From NCBI GenBank assembly GCA_002239065.1, contig MPNO01000055.1, positions 1 to 32,646 on the forward strand: a DNA stretch of 32,646 nucleotides, given 5' to 3'. The DNA is from Defluviicoccus sp. bin129 (GTDB lineage: Bacteria > Pseudomonadota > Alphaproteobacteria > MPNO01). Shown in pieces: positions 7,261-15,292 of this stretch (position 1 is the first letter of the stretch; every line of letters begins with the position of its first letter). The notes under the pieces are model-generated. The model was not told where the DNA came from. It made no database searches and saw only the letters and a program-made list of their open reading frames with translations. The translations under genes and the position numbers were made by a program.

Positions 7261-7977
7261 CTATTCGGCCGCCGCGGCGGATTCGATCCGCTGCATATGG
7301 GCCCAGATGTCATCGTACATCAGATGCATCACGTCGACCGTCGTCTGAACCGTGTCGACGACCAGCTCGAGATCCGCCTGGGTGGTGGCGAACTGGTCCA
7401 GGAGCTTCTTGCCGACGCCCGAATGCTCCTCGTCGGCGGTGTCGTGCACCCGCCAGTAGGCGACGCCCTTCTCGTCGAGCCCGAAGCGCGCCTTGAGCCG
7501 TTCGGCGATGCGCCCGTAGGTGCCGGGGATCGGCGCCTCGCCGCCCAGCATGTGCGACGCCACCCCCTCGAGGAAGGTCTTGCCGCAGATATAGGAGAAA
7601 TAGGCGAAGAAGGCGGTGGTGCCGGCGCAGTATCTGGTGGCGTACATCTCCTCCCGGGAGAGGCCGATGGCGGCGGCGTAGTTGAGGTAGAGCTTGTGGT
7701 GCGAGACGCCGTCGGCGTGCAGCCTGCCGGTCGCCTCCTCGTAGGTCACCTCGGCGATCTCCTCGCGCCATGCGGGGTCGGGGCAGATGACGTAGAGCCG
7801 GCCGTGATAGTTGTGGTTGTTGAGCGGCAGGATGCCGTGCTGCTTGCAGAAATAGCGGATCTGCTCCAGCGAGTGGCTGTCGTCCAGCATCCCGGCCCAC
7901 AGGGGATGTCCGTAGATCGGCTTCGCCTTGTGGATCCGGTCGATCTCGTCGAGCACCTTCTCGGCGGTCAGCGCCAT
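7261..7977 (-). CDS. Heme-oxygenase-like diiron oxidase (HDO), iron-containing redox enzyme family, copy B
   Basis: 238 residues, first gene of the HDO-Rid-HDO operon. All iron ligands of the HDO family are in place: E80 and H87 (EATGRLH region), E147 (LGGEAPIPG), and H178, D182 and H185 (VHDTADEEH). The N-terminal part (LWAGMLDDSHSLEQIRYF, NNHNYHGRLYVICPDPAWRE) resembles PqqC-like proteins, which use this fold without metal, but the full ligand set argues for a metal-dependent oxidase. The ATG follows GGAGGGGAGGGAAG, a very strong ribosome site, suggesting high expression. The 146-bp gap upstream is shared with the divergent SDR at 8124 and must hold the promoter; I could not pick out convincing -35/-10 boxes. 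Confidence 0.87.
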   Translation of the reverse strand: MALTAEKVLDEIDRIHKAKPIYGHPLWAGMLDDSHSLEQIRYFCKQHGILPLNNHNYHGRLYVICPDPAWREEIAEVTYEEATGRLHADGVSHHKLYLNYAAAIGLSREEMYATRYCAGTTAFFAYFSYICGKTFLEGVASHMLGGEAPIPGTYGRIAERLKARFGLDEKGVAYWRVHDTADEEHSGVGKKLLDQFATTQADLELVVDTVQTTVDVMHLMYDDIWAHMQRIESAAAAE

Positions 7978-8123
7978 GTCTTCCCTCCCCTCCTGCTTGC
8001 CGGTGGATGATCCTGCATGGCGCGGCGCAAGTCCAGACGCCGCGCGGGTCTCGACCGGGCGGGGACGCGACGCTAGTTTCGCGCTTCCCTCCCCCGCCGT
8101 CCCGGCCGCGAGAAAGCAGGAAA

Positions 8124-9086
8124 ATGAGACCGGAAGACCTTTCCCGGGTCGTCGCCATCGTCACCGGCGCGGCCGGCGGCCTCGGCGCCGCGATGACCGA
8201 AGCCCTGGTCGATGGCGGGGCGCGCGTGCTCGCCGTCGATGTCGACGAAGGAGCGCTCGAGGCCCTCGCCGGCCGGCTGCCGGCGGGGAGGGGCGGCGCC
8301 CGCGCCGCCGCGATGACGGAGGCCCGGGCGGAGGGGGGGGCGCGCGTCCTCGCGGTGGAGGTCGACGAAGGGGCGCTCGAGGCCCCCGCCGGCCGGCTGC
8401 CGGCGGGACGGGTCGCGCCGCATGCGGCCGATATCCGCGACGCCGCCGCCTGCCGCGATATCGTCGCGCGCGCCGTCGCCGCCTTCGGCGCGGTCCATGC
8501 GCTGGTCAACAACGCCGGCATCGGCCAGTCGAGCATCCGCGCCAGCTACTACATCGACCGGGTGAAGTTCTGGGAGGTCACCGACGAGCGCTGGCGCACC
8601 ATCATGGACACCAACGCGATGGCGCCCTTCCTGCTCGCCAAGGCGATCCTCCCCCATCTGACGGAGGCCGGCTGGGGGCGGATCGTCAACGTGACGACCA
8701 GCCTCGACACCATGACCCGGCCGGGCTGGACGCCCTACGGCCCGTCCAAGGCGGCGCTCGAGGCGTGCACCGCGATCTGGGCCGGCGACCTCGAGGGGAC
8801 CGGGGTGACGGTCAACGTGCTGGTGCCGGGCGGGCCCGCCAACACCGCGATGGTGCCGCCCGACTCCTCGCCCGACCGGGCGGCGATGATCCAGCCCGCG
8901 GCGATGGCCGCGCCGATCCGCTGGCTGCTCGACCCCGCCTCCGACGGGGTGACGGGACGGCGCTTCCTCGGCATCCGCTGGGACCCCGCCCTGCCGCCGG
9001 AAGAGGCGGCCGAGGCGGCGTCCGCCCCCGCCGCCTGGCCCGGGCTCGGACAGCAGGCGCGATGGCCCGGACAGGCCGGGGGGTGA
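8124..9086 (+). CDS. SDR family oxidoreductase with an internal 40-residue tandem duplication
   Basis: 320-residue short-chain dehydrogenase/reductase, about 40 longer than usual. The glycine motif TGAAGGLG is at residues 14-21, the NNAG motif is present, and the catalytic Y-x3-K appears as YGPSK. Right after the glycine loop, the helix-strand unit AAMTEALVDGGARVLAVDVD to AGRLPAGR is repeated as AAMTEARAEGGARVLAVEVD to AGRLPAGR, at an exact 120-bp offset. The second copy inserts an additional alpha-beta unit into the Rossmann fold, which could abolish cofactor binding unless it loops out. It might also be an assembly error. The ATG follows AGCAGGAAA. The stop overlaps the exporter start as GTGA; first gene of a four-gene operon. 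Confidence 0.85.
   Translation: MRPEDLSRVVAIVTGAAGGLGAAMTEALVDGGARVLAVDVDEGALEALAGRLPAGRGGARAAAMTEARAEGGARVLAVEVDEGALEAPAGRLPAGRVAPHAADIRDAAACRDIVARAVAAFGAVHALVNNAGIGQSSIRASYYIDRVKFWEVTDERWRTIMDTNAMAPFLLAKAILPHLTEAGWGRIVNVTTSLDTMTRPGWTPYGPSKAALEACTAIWAGDLEGTGVTVNVLVPGGPANTAMVPPDSSPDRAAMIQPAAMAAPIRWLLDPASDGVTGRRFLGIRWDPALPPEEAAEAASAPAAWPGLGQQARWPGQAGG
8181..8413 (+). repeat. Imperfect 120-bp tandem duplication inside the SDR
   Basis: Bases 8191-8280 and 8311-8400 match at 77 of 90 positions by my reading. Of the 13 differences, 10 change another base to G in the second copy, producing a run of eight Gs at 8333-8340. The flanks of both copies are also similar but less exact. Confidence 0.85.
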
Positions 9087-9961
9087 GCGAACCCGCCGTC
9101 ACCGCGCGCGACATCCGGATCGGCATCCTCCTGGTGCTGGGCGGCACCGCGCTGTTCGGCTGCGGCGAGAGCGTGGTCAAGCTGCTGGCGCGGCACTACG
9201 ACACGACGCAGATCGTCTGGGGCCGCTACGTCTTCCACGCCATCGTGTTCCTCGCGATCTTCGCGCGGTCGGGGATCGCGGCCCAGATGCGGACCGCCCG
9301 CCCCTGGCTGCAATTCTCCCGCTCGGCGATCCTGCTGCTCGGCACGCTCCTGTTCTTCAGCGCGCTGCGCTACCTCCCGCTCGCCGACGCGGTGGCGATC
9401 AACTTCTTTGCGCCGCTGCTGGTGACCGCCTTCTCGATCCCGATGCTCAAGGAGCAGGTGGGGATCCGGCGCTGGATCGCCATCCTGGTCGGCTTCGCCG
9501 GCGTGATGGTGATCATCCGCCCGGGGCTCGGCGTGATGCACTGGGCGGCGGCCCTGCCGCTCGGCACCGCGGTGTGCTACGCGCTCTACCAGGTGCTGAC
9601 CCGGATGGCGGGCCGCACCGACCACGCCCGCACCAGCCTGCTCTGGTCAGCCGCCGTCGGCACCGTGGTGATGTCGTTCCTCGTCCCCTTCCGCTGGACC
9701 GCGCCGGATTCCTGGGGCTGGCTCATGATGGCGGCGACCGGCTGCCTGTTCGGGCTCGGCCATTACCTCCTGATCAAGGGGCTGGAGCGCGCGCCGGCCT
9801 CGCTGCTCTCGCCCTTTATCTACAGCCAGCTGATCTGGGCGACCACGCTGGGCCTGCTGGTGTTCGGCGACTTCCCGGACGGCTACAGCATCCTCGGCGC
9901 CTTGATCGTCACCGGCAGCGGGCTCTATGTGTGGCATCGCGAGACACGGAGGACGAGATGA
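9083..9961 (+). CDS. EamA/DMT family transporter
   Basis: 292-residue inner-membrane protein with two EamA repeats and about ten transmembrane segments, starting with IRIGILLVLGGTALFGCGES and including AILLLGTLLFFSALRYLPLA and VGFAGVMVIIRP in the first repeat. The second contains LPLGTAVCYALYQVLTRMAG, LFGLGHYLLIKGLERAPASL and LIVTGSGLYVWHRE. DMT carriers export or import small metabolites such as amino acids. The GTG at 9083 overlaps the SDR stop as GTGA and follows a G-rich ribosome site; an in-frame ATG at 9062 is the alternative. Its stop overlaps the next ATG as ATGA. The operon of dehydrogenases around it suggests export or uptake of a hydroxy-acid-type compound, which is inference. Confidence 0.9.
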   Translation: MSEPAVTARDIRIGILLVLGGTALFGCGESVVKLLARHYDTTQIVWGRYVFHAIVFLAIFARSGIAAQMRTARPWLQFSRSAILLLGTLLFFSALRYLPLADAVAINFFAPLLVTAFSIPMLKEQVGIRRWIAILVGFAGVMVIIRPGLGVMHWAAALPLGTAVCYALYQVLTRMAGRTDHARTSLLWSAAVGTVVMSFLVPFRWTAPDSWGWLMMAATGCLFGLGHYLLIKGLERAPASLLSPFIYSQLIWATTLGLLVFGDFPDGYSILGALIVTGSGLYVWHRETRRTR

Positions 9962-11010
9962 GCGAGCGCTTTGCTTCCCGCGAGCTCGAGCGCTTCATCG
10001 CCGGGGTGCTGACCCGCGAAGGCCTGCCCGGGGGCGACGCGGCGGATGTCGCGCGGCTCATGGTGGCCGCCGACCGCACCGGCTTCGACGCGCACGGGAT
10101 CTTCCGCCTGCCGGATTATCTGAAACGCATAAGGGGCGGGGGCATCAACCGGACCCCGAAGATCGCGATCCTGCGGGAAACGGCTTCGGTCGCACTCGTG
10201 GACGGCGACAACGGGATGGGTCACCTCGCGGTCGAACGGGCGGCCCGGACGGCGATCCGCAAGGCGTCGGAGACCGGCATCGGCTGGGCCGGCACGCGCA
10301 ACGGCAACCACGCCGGCGCGGCTTCGGTCTATGCCGCGATGCCGCTCGCGCACGGCATGATCGGCATCTACGGCGCGGTCGGCGGCGGCAACCAGATGCC
10401 GCCCTGGGGCGGCGCCGACCTGCTGCTCAGCACCAACCCGCTGGCGGTCGCGATCCCGGCCGGGGACGGCACCCCGGTGGTGATGGATTTCGCCACCACC
10501 GTCGCGTCGATGGGCAAGATCAGGGCGACCGCGCAGCGCGGCGAGGCCATGCCCGAGGGCTGGATGGTGGCGCGCGACGGCACCCCGCTCACCGATCCGG
10601 CGCGCGCCTCGGAAGGGCTGCTGCTGCCGATGGGCGGCTACAAGGGCTATGCGCTCGCCCTCGTCATCGGGCTGCTGGCGGGCACGCTCAACGGCGCGGC
10701 GATGGGCGGGGGTCTGATCGACTACGCCGCCGATGTCGACCGCGCCGCCAATACCGGGCAGTTCATCTGCGCCCTCGACCCGGAGGCGTTCGGCGAAGCC
10801 GCGGCGATCGGGCAGGCGGTCGACCGGGTGGCCGGCGAGATGCGGGGCTCGGCGACGATGCCGGGCGTCGACGCGGTCCTTGTGCCGGGCGACGGGCGCG
10901 CCGCGCGCCTCGCCGACCGCGAGCAAAACGGCATCGCCATACCGGACGCGCTGCGCGACGTGCTGGACGGCATCGCCGATGAGACCGGCGTGGCGCCGAT
11001 CGCAAACTGA
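9958..11010 (+). CDS. Ldh family (malate/L-sulfolactate/ureidoglycolate-type) dehydrogenase
   Basis: 350-residue NAD(P)-dependent oxidoreductase of the Ldh_2 superfamily, unrelated to Rossmann SDRs. Signatures are D-A-H-G at residues 44-47 followed by IFRLPDYL, NGMGHLAVERA, the catalytic histidine region RNGNHAG (H118), LLSTNPLAVAIPA, VVMDFATTVASMGKI and LLPMGGYKGYALAL. Members oxidise 2-hydroxy acids such as malate, lactate, sulfolactate or ureidoglycolate; the particular substrate cannot be told. Start and previous stop overlap as ATGA. The C-terminal half is complete. It is followed after 27 bp by a second SDR in the same operon. Confidence 0.92.
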   Translation: MSERFASRELERFIAGVLTREGLPGGDAADVARLMVAADRTGFDAHGIFRLPDYLKRIRGGGINRTPKIAILRETASVALVDGDNGMGHLAVERAARTAIRKASETGIGWAGTRNGNHAGAASVYAAMPLAHGMIGIYGAVGGGNQMPPWGGADLLLSTNPLAVAIPAGDGTPVVMDFATTVASMGKIRATAQRGEAMPEGWMVARDGTPLTDPARASEGLLLPMGGYKGYALALVIGLLAGTLNGAAMGGGLIDYAADVDRAANTGQFICALDPEAFGEAAAIGQAVDRVAGEMRGSATMPGVDAVLVPGDGRAARLADREQNGIAIPDALRDVLDGIADETGVAPIAN

Positions 11011-11037
11011 CGACAAACCAGGACAAGGAGCGAAGAC

Positions 11038-11811
11038 ATGGCGGGCGAGGCGTTTGCCCTGACGGACAAGACGATCGTGATCACCGGCGGCGGGCGGGGG
11101 CTGGGCCAGGCCTATGCGCTCGCGGCCGCGGAGCTGGGCGCGAAGATCGTCGCGGCCGACGTGATCCCGACCGACGACACGGTCGCCCAAGTGACCGGGA
11201 AGGGCGGCGACTGCATCGGCGTCGCGCTCGACGTGCGCGACGAGGAGTCCTGCCGGGCGATGGCCGCGGCGGCGACCGAGGCGTTCGGCGGGATCGACGG
11301 GCTGATCAACAACGCCGCGCTCTACGGCGCGCTGACCGGCGGGCGGTTCGACGCGATCGACCCCGGCGAGTGGGACGACGCCATGGCGGTCAACGTCAAG
11401 GGCATCTGGAACTGCTGCAAGGCGGCGGTGCCGGCGATGCGCGAGCGCGGCGGCGGCTCGGTGATCAACATCGCCTCGCTCGCCGCGCGCTTCGGCATGC
11501 CGTATGCGCTGCACTACACCACGTCCAAGGCCGCCGTGGTCGGGCTCACCCGCGGGCTCGCGCGCGAGATCGGGCGCGACAACATAAGGGTCAACGCGAT
11601 GGCGCCGAGCGCGGTGATCACCGAGGGCACGCGCGAGTTCTTCGCCGCCAAGCTCGACAACGCGCTCGACGTGATCAGGAACGGCCAGATCATCCGCCGC
11701 AGCATGACCCCCGACGACGTCATCGGCACCGCGATGTGGCTGCTGTCGGACGCCAGCGCCTTCGTCACCGGCCAGACGATTTCGGTGGATGGGGGGACGG
11801 TGCTGGCGTGA
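11038..11811 (+). CDS. SDR family oxidoreductase
   Basis: 257-residue classical SDR, complete and normal in length. The cofactor motif TGGGRGLG is at residues 16-23, NNAA follows beta-4, the catalytic Y160 and K164 lie in HYTTSKAA, and the C-terminal SAFVTGQTISVDGG motif is intact. VAADVIP at the end of beta-2 suggests NAD(H). The ATG is preceded by CAAGGAGCGAAGAC, a good ribosome site. Last gene of the plus-strand operon of SDR, exporter, Ldh-family dehydrogenase and SDR. It converges with the 11816-12658 SDR with a gap of only 4 bp and no room for a classical terminator. Substrate unknown. Confidence 0.93.
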   Translation: MAGEAFALTDKTIVITGGGRGLGQAYALAAAELGAKIVAADVIPTDDTVAQVTGKGGDCIGVALDVRDEESCRAMAAAATEAFGGIDGLINNAALYGALTGGRFDAIDPGEWDDAMAVNVKGIWNCCKAAVPAMRERGGGSVINIASLAARFGMPYALHYTTSKAAVVGLTRGLAREIGRDNIRVNAMAPSAVITEGTREFFAAKLDNALDVIRNGQIIRRSMTPDDVIGTAMWLLSDASAFVTGQTISVDGGTVLA

Positions 11812-11815
11812 GGGT

Positions 11816-12658
11816 TCAAGCCCCCGGGCTGGTCGCCGTCAGCCCGCCATCGACCACCAGGCACTGGCCGGTGATGTAGGCGGCATCGTCGCTGGCGAGG
11901 AAGAGCGCGGCCCTGGCCACGTCCCAGGCATCGCCCATGCGGCGCATGGGCACGCTTGCGGCGCGCGTCGCGTGGTAGTCCTCGGGCGTCGCGTAGCCCT
12001 TGCGGATGTGGTTGGGCACGCCGTCCTTCTCGCGCAGGATGAAGGGGGTCTTCATCAGCCCGGGCGCGATGCAGTTGGCGCGGATGTTGGCGGCCGCGTA
12101 CTGGATGGCGATGTTCTTGGTGAGCTCGTTGAGCGCCCCCTTGGCGGCCGAATAGGAGGTCGAGGGCACGCCGATATGGGTGAGCCCGGCGATCGAGGAG
12201 ATGTTGACGATCGCCCCGCCGCCCTCTTCCTCCATATGCGGGATCGCCGCCTTCATGGCGAGGAAGGCGCCGGTGACGTTGCGCGCGAGCGTGTCGTTCC
12301 AGTCCTCCAGCGCCACGTCCATCAGCGCCGCGCCCGGGCCCGAGCCGCCGACATTGTTGTGCAAGATGTCGATCCGCCCGAACGCGTCGATGCAGGCCCC
12401 GACCATGGCAGCGATCTCGCCCTCATCGGTCACGTCGGCCTGCCAGGCGAGCGCCGCGCCGCCCTCCGCGGCGACGATGTCCCGCGTTTCCTCCGCCGCG
12501 TCGAGCCGGCGGTCGACGCAGAGCACCTTCGCCCCCTCGCGGGCGTAGAGCGCCGCCGCCGCCTTGCCGTTGCCCCAGCCCGGGCCGATCGAGCCGGCGC
12601 CGGTGACCAGCGCCACCCTGCCGGCGACGCGCCCGGCTCGCGTGGCTTCCTCCGTCAT
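11816..12658 (-). CDS. SDR family oxidoreductase with extended glycine loop
   Basis: 280-residue SDR. The nucleotide-binding loop is longer than normal, TGAGSIGPGWGNG at residues 19-31, as in a subgroup annotated SDR/glucose-1-dehydrogenase-like. The remaining motifs are intact: HNNVGG in place of NNAG, NISSIAGL, the catalytic Y-x3-K in SYSAAKGA, and the C-terminal YITGQCLVVDGG. The ATG at 12658 overlaps the stop of the upstream amidohydrolase as ATGA, so the two are probably translationally coupled and act in one pathway. Last gene of the minus-strand ispG operon. Substrate not identifiable. Confidence 0.92.
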   Translation of the reverse strand: MTEEATRAGRVAGRVALVTGAGSIGPGWGNGKAAAALYAREGAKVLCVDRRLDAAEETRDIVAAEGGAALAWQADVTDEGEIAAMVGACIDAFGRIDILHNNVGGSGPGAALMDVALEDWNDTLARNVTGAFLAMKAAIPHMEEEGGGAIVNISSIAGLTHIGVPSTSYSAAKGALNELTKNIAIQYAAANIRANCIAPGLMKTPFILREKDGVPNHIRKGYATPEDYHATRAASVPMRRMGDAWDVARAALFLASDDAAYITGQCLVVDGGLTATSPGA

Positions 12659-13908
12659 GCGGCGGCGGCAAGCTCGGGGAGCAGCGGCGAGTCGGCGTCG
12701 TAGCGCACGCCGTCCCTGAGCGCGAAGCGGGGCACGATCGCGCGCTCCGCGGTCACCGTCTCGCCCGAGTTGTCGCGCAGCGCCCACGGCCCCGCCACCA
12801 GGTCGACCACGCTGACATCGGCCGCCCTGCCCTTGGCGAGCGAGCCGATCTCGTCCGCCATGCCGATCGCCTCGGCGGCGTTCGAGGTGACGGTGGCCAC
12901 CACGTCCGTCAAATCCATGCCGAGCGCCAGCAGCTCGGTCATCGCGTGGCACAGGCCGAACGGCGCGCGGTCGTTGGCCGGCAGCCCGATCTCGTCGGCG
13001 CGGGACTCCGGCACCGCGATCGAGTAGCCGTGCAGGTCGGCGCCGAGGGAGAACGGCCGGATTCCCTGCTCCAGCGCGGCGCGCGCCATCCTGAAGCTGA
13101 AATGGGCGCCGTGCCCGACATCGACGCGCACCCCGCGCGCGACCGCCTTCCTGACCGCGGGGTGCAGCCTGCCGGTCTTCTCCGAGATGAAGCCGCCGGG
13201 ATGGCGGGTGAAGGGGTGGGCGAGGATGTCGCGCTCGCGCATCAGCGGCACCATCTTGCGCACCACCGCGTCGGGGTCGACCTCCACCCCCTCGGTGGGC
13301 CAGAGCTGGCCGAGATGGACATAGACCGGGATCTTCGCCCGGCTCGCGATCTCGCGCGCCCGCTCCAGCACCTGGCAGCCCCAGCGCGAGGCGCCGCCGA
13401 TCTCGGCATGCGCCTTGATGCCCTTGACGATGTCGCGGTTGGCGATGGCGATTTCGGCGGTGCGCTTCACGTCGACCTGCTCGGGACCGTAGAGCGAGGG
13501 GTAGCGGTGGCCCTCCAGCCCGCCGACCATGTAGGTCGAGAGAAAGCACAGCACGCGGGTCTTCGCCGGCTCGACGATGAAGCTGCGGAACCCGGGCAGC
13601 GTCATCAGGCTCGGCCCGCCCTGGTCGACCACGGTGGTGACGCCCGAGCGCACGCCGCAGAGATCGGCGTCCAGCCCGAACTCGCCGGTGACGTGGCGGT
13701 AGACATGGGCGTGGGTGTCGATCAGCCCGGGCAGCACCAGCGCCCCGCTCACGTCGATCACCCGTCTGGTTCCCTTGATCCCCGCCTTGACGGCGGCGAT
13801 GCGCCCGTCGGCAATGCCGACATCCGCCTTGCGGTTGCGCCCCGAGGCCGGGTCGATCACCCGGCCGCCGCGTAGGATCAGATCGTAGCGCCTGGTTCGG
13901 CCAGCCAT
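12655..13908 (-). CDS. Amidohydrolase/deacetylase family metallohydrolase
   Basis: 417-residue TIM-barrel amidohydrolase. The N-terminal beta-sandwich (YDLILRGGRVIDPASGRN) leads to the first metal pair D-T-H-A-H-V, then the probable bridging lysine in VKGIKAHAEIGG, HLGQLWPTEG, HPFTRHPGGF, DVGHGAHFSF and the catalytic aspartate region LGADLHGYS. The C-terminal sandwich ends with GSLAKGRAADVSVVDL. This matches the dihydroorotase-like amidohydrolase/deacetylase group that includes N-acyl-amino-acid and pyrimidine-related hydrolases. The ATG at 13908 follows CGGGAGGCGGCG, 13 bp after the ispG stop; an upstream in-frame ATG lies inside ispG and is less likely. Coupled to the downstream SDR. Substrate unknown. 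Confidence 0.9.
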   Translation of the reverse strand: MAGRTRRYDLILRGGRVIDPASGRNRKADVGIADGRIAAVKAGIKGTRRVIDVSGALVLPGLIDTHAHVYRHVTGEFGLDADLCGVRSGVTTVVDQGGPSLMTLPGFRSFIVEPAKTRVLCFLSTYMVGGLEGHRYPSLYGPEQVDVKRTAEIAIANRDIVKGIKAHAEIGGASRWGCQVLERAREIASRAKIPVYVHLGQLWPTEGVEVDPDAVVRKMVPLMRERDILAHPFTRHPGGFISEKTGRLHPAVRKAVARGVRVDVGHGAHFSFRMARAALEQGIRPFSLGADLHGYSIAVPESRADEIGLPANDRAPFGLCHAMTELLALGMDLTDVVATVTSNAAEAIGMADEIGSLAKGRAADVSVVDLVAGPWALRDNSGETVTAERAIVPRFALRDGVRYDADSPLLPELAAAA

Positions 13909-13921
13909 CGCCGCCTCCCGT

Positions 13922-15154
13922 TCAGCGCCGCGCGTAGTGGGACTCCACATACTCGTCGACCAGCTTCTGGAATTCCCGCGCGATGCCCTTGCCGCGCAGG
14001 GTAACCGCCTTCCTGCCGTCGATGAAGACCGGGGCGGCGGGCTCCTCGCCGGTGCCCGGCAGGCTGATCCCGATATTGGCGTGCTTGCTCTCGCCGGGTC
14101 CGTTGACGATGCAGCCCATCACCGCGACGTTCATCGTCTCGACGCCGACATGGGACTTGCTCCAGCCCGGCATGCGTTCGCGCACATAGGCCTGGATCTC
14201 CCGGGCGAGCTCCTGGAAGACGGTGCTGGTGGTCCGCCCGCAGCCCGGGCAGGCCGCGACCAGCGGCACGAAGGCGCGCAGCCCCATGGTCTGCAGGATC
14301 TCCTGCGCGACGACGACCTCGCGGGTGCGGTCGCCGCCGGGCTCGGGGGTGAGCGAGATGCGGATGGTGTCGCCGATCCCCTCTTGCAGCAGCACCGCGA
14401 GCGCCGCGGTGGAGGCGACGATCCCCTTCGAGCCCATCCCCGCCTCGGTGAGGCCGAGATGGAGCGCGTAGTCGCATCGCCGGGCGAGCTCGCGGTAGAC
14501 CGCGATCAGGTCCTGCACCGCCGACACCTTGCAGGAGAGCACGATCCGGTCGGCGCCGAGGCCGAGTTCGCGGGCCCGTTCGGCGCTGCCGACCGCCGAG
14601 GCCACCAGCGCCTCGCGGGTCACCGCGGCCGCGCTCGCGGGCTCCTCGCGCCGCGCGTTCTCGTCCATCATCCCGGCCAGCAGCTCCTGGTCGAGGCTGC
14701 CCCAGTTGACCCCGATGCGGACCGGGCGGCCGTATTTCAGCGCGACCTCGATCATGGTCGCGAACTGGGTGTCGCGCTTGGCGCGGAAGCCGACATTGCC
14801 CGGGTTGATGCGGTACTTGGCGAGCGCCTCGGCGCAGGCCGGGTGCTCGGTCAGCAGCGTGTGGCCGATATAGTGGAAGTCGCCGACCAGCGGCACGCCG
14901 ACGCCCTGCGCATCCAGCGCGTCGCGGATGTGCGGCACCGCGGCGGCGGCCTCGGCACGGTCGACGGTGATGCGGACGATCTCCGACCCCGCGCGGGCGA
15001 GCGCCGCCACCTGGGCCGTCGTCTCCGCCACGTCGGCGGTGTCGGTGTTGGTCATCGACTGGACGACGATCGGACGGTCGCCTCCGATCGGCACGTCGTC
15101 CACCATCACGGGGACCGACTTGCGGCGCGGCGCCGGCAGGTCTTCTCGGGACAT
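13922..15154 (-). CDS. ispG: 4-hydroxy-3-methylbut-2-en-1-yl diphosphate synthase IspG
   Basis: 410-residue iron-sulfur enzyme of the MEP isoprenoid pathway that converts MEcPP to HMBPP. Hallmarks are the N-terminal [14 protein letters not shown], the TIM barrel with [15 protein letters not shown] and IGVNWGSL, then the [4Fe-4S] site: two cysteines in ACPGCGRT, a third in [11 protein letters not shown] and the glutamate of [11 protein letters not shown]. It is complete and of normal size for alphaproteobacteria. It is the first gene of a minus-strand operon followed by the amidohydrolase and SDR. That is not a usual ispG partner set, so those genes may simply share its promoter. Promoter lies in the 138-bp gap shared with oligopeptidase B; no clear boxes seen. 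Confidence 0.97.
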   Translation of the reverse strand: MSREDLPAPRRKSVPVMVDDVPIGGDRPIVVQSMTNTDTADVAETTAQVAALARAGSEIVRITVDRAEAAAAVPHIRDALDAQGVGVPLVGDFHYIGHTLLTEHPACAEALAKYRINPGNVGFRAKRDTQFATMIEVALKYGRPVRIGVNWGSLDQELLAGMMDENARREEPASAAAVTREALVASAVGSAERARELGLGADRIVLSCKVSAVQDLIAVYRELARRCDYALHLGLTEAGMGSKGIVASTAALAVLLQEGIGDTIRISLTPEPGGDRTREVVVAQEILQTMGLRAFVPLVAACPGCGRTTSTVFQELAREIQAYVRERMPGWSKSHVGVETMNVAVMGCIVNGPGESKHANIGISLPGTGEEPAAPVFIDGRKAVTLRGKGIAREFQKLVDEYVESHYARR

Positions 15155-15292
15155 CGACTGGCCTCGCGGAAGTTCGCGGCACGTCTAAGGTTGTCGCGCC
15201 GCGGTCTCCGGTCAAGCGCGAGGAAGGCGGGGCTGGGCGCGGCGCGGCGTTTCGGTTACCAACGGGCGCCGATTTCGAGGAAGACGCGCCCC

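Noticed and set aside
6158..7977. Calling the two HDO proteins PqqC or TenA, and the locus a PQQ cluster
   Set aside because: No PqqA, PqqD or classical PqqE is present, and both proteins have the full HDO metal ligand set, which PqqC does not use.
8181..8413. The two-copy repeat as a CRISPR or regulatory repeat
   Set aside because: It lies in frame inside a coding sequence with only two copies and no spacer pattern.
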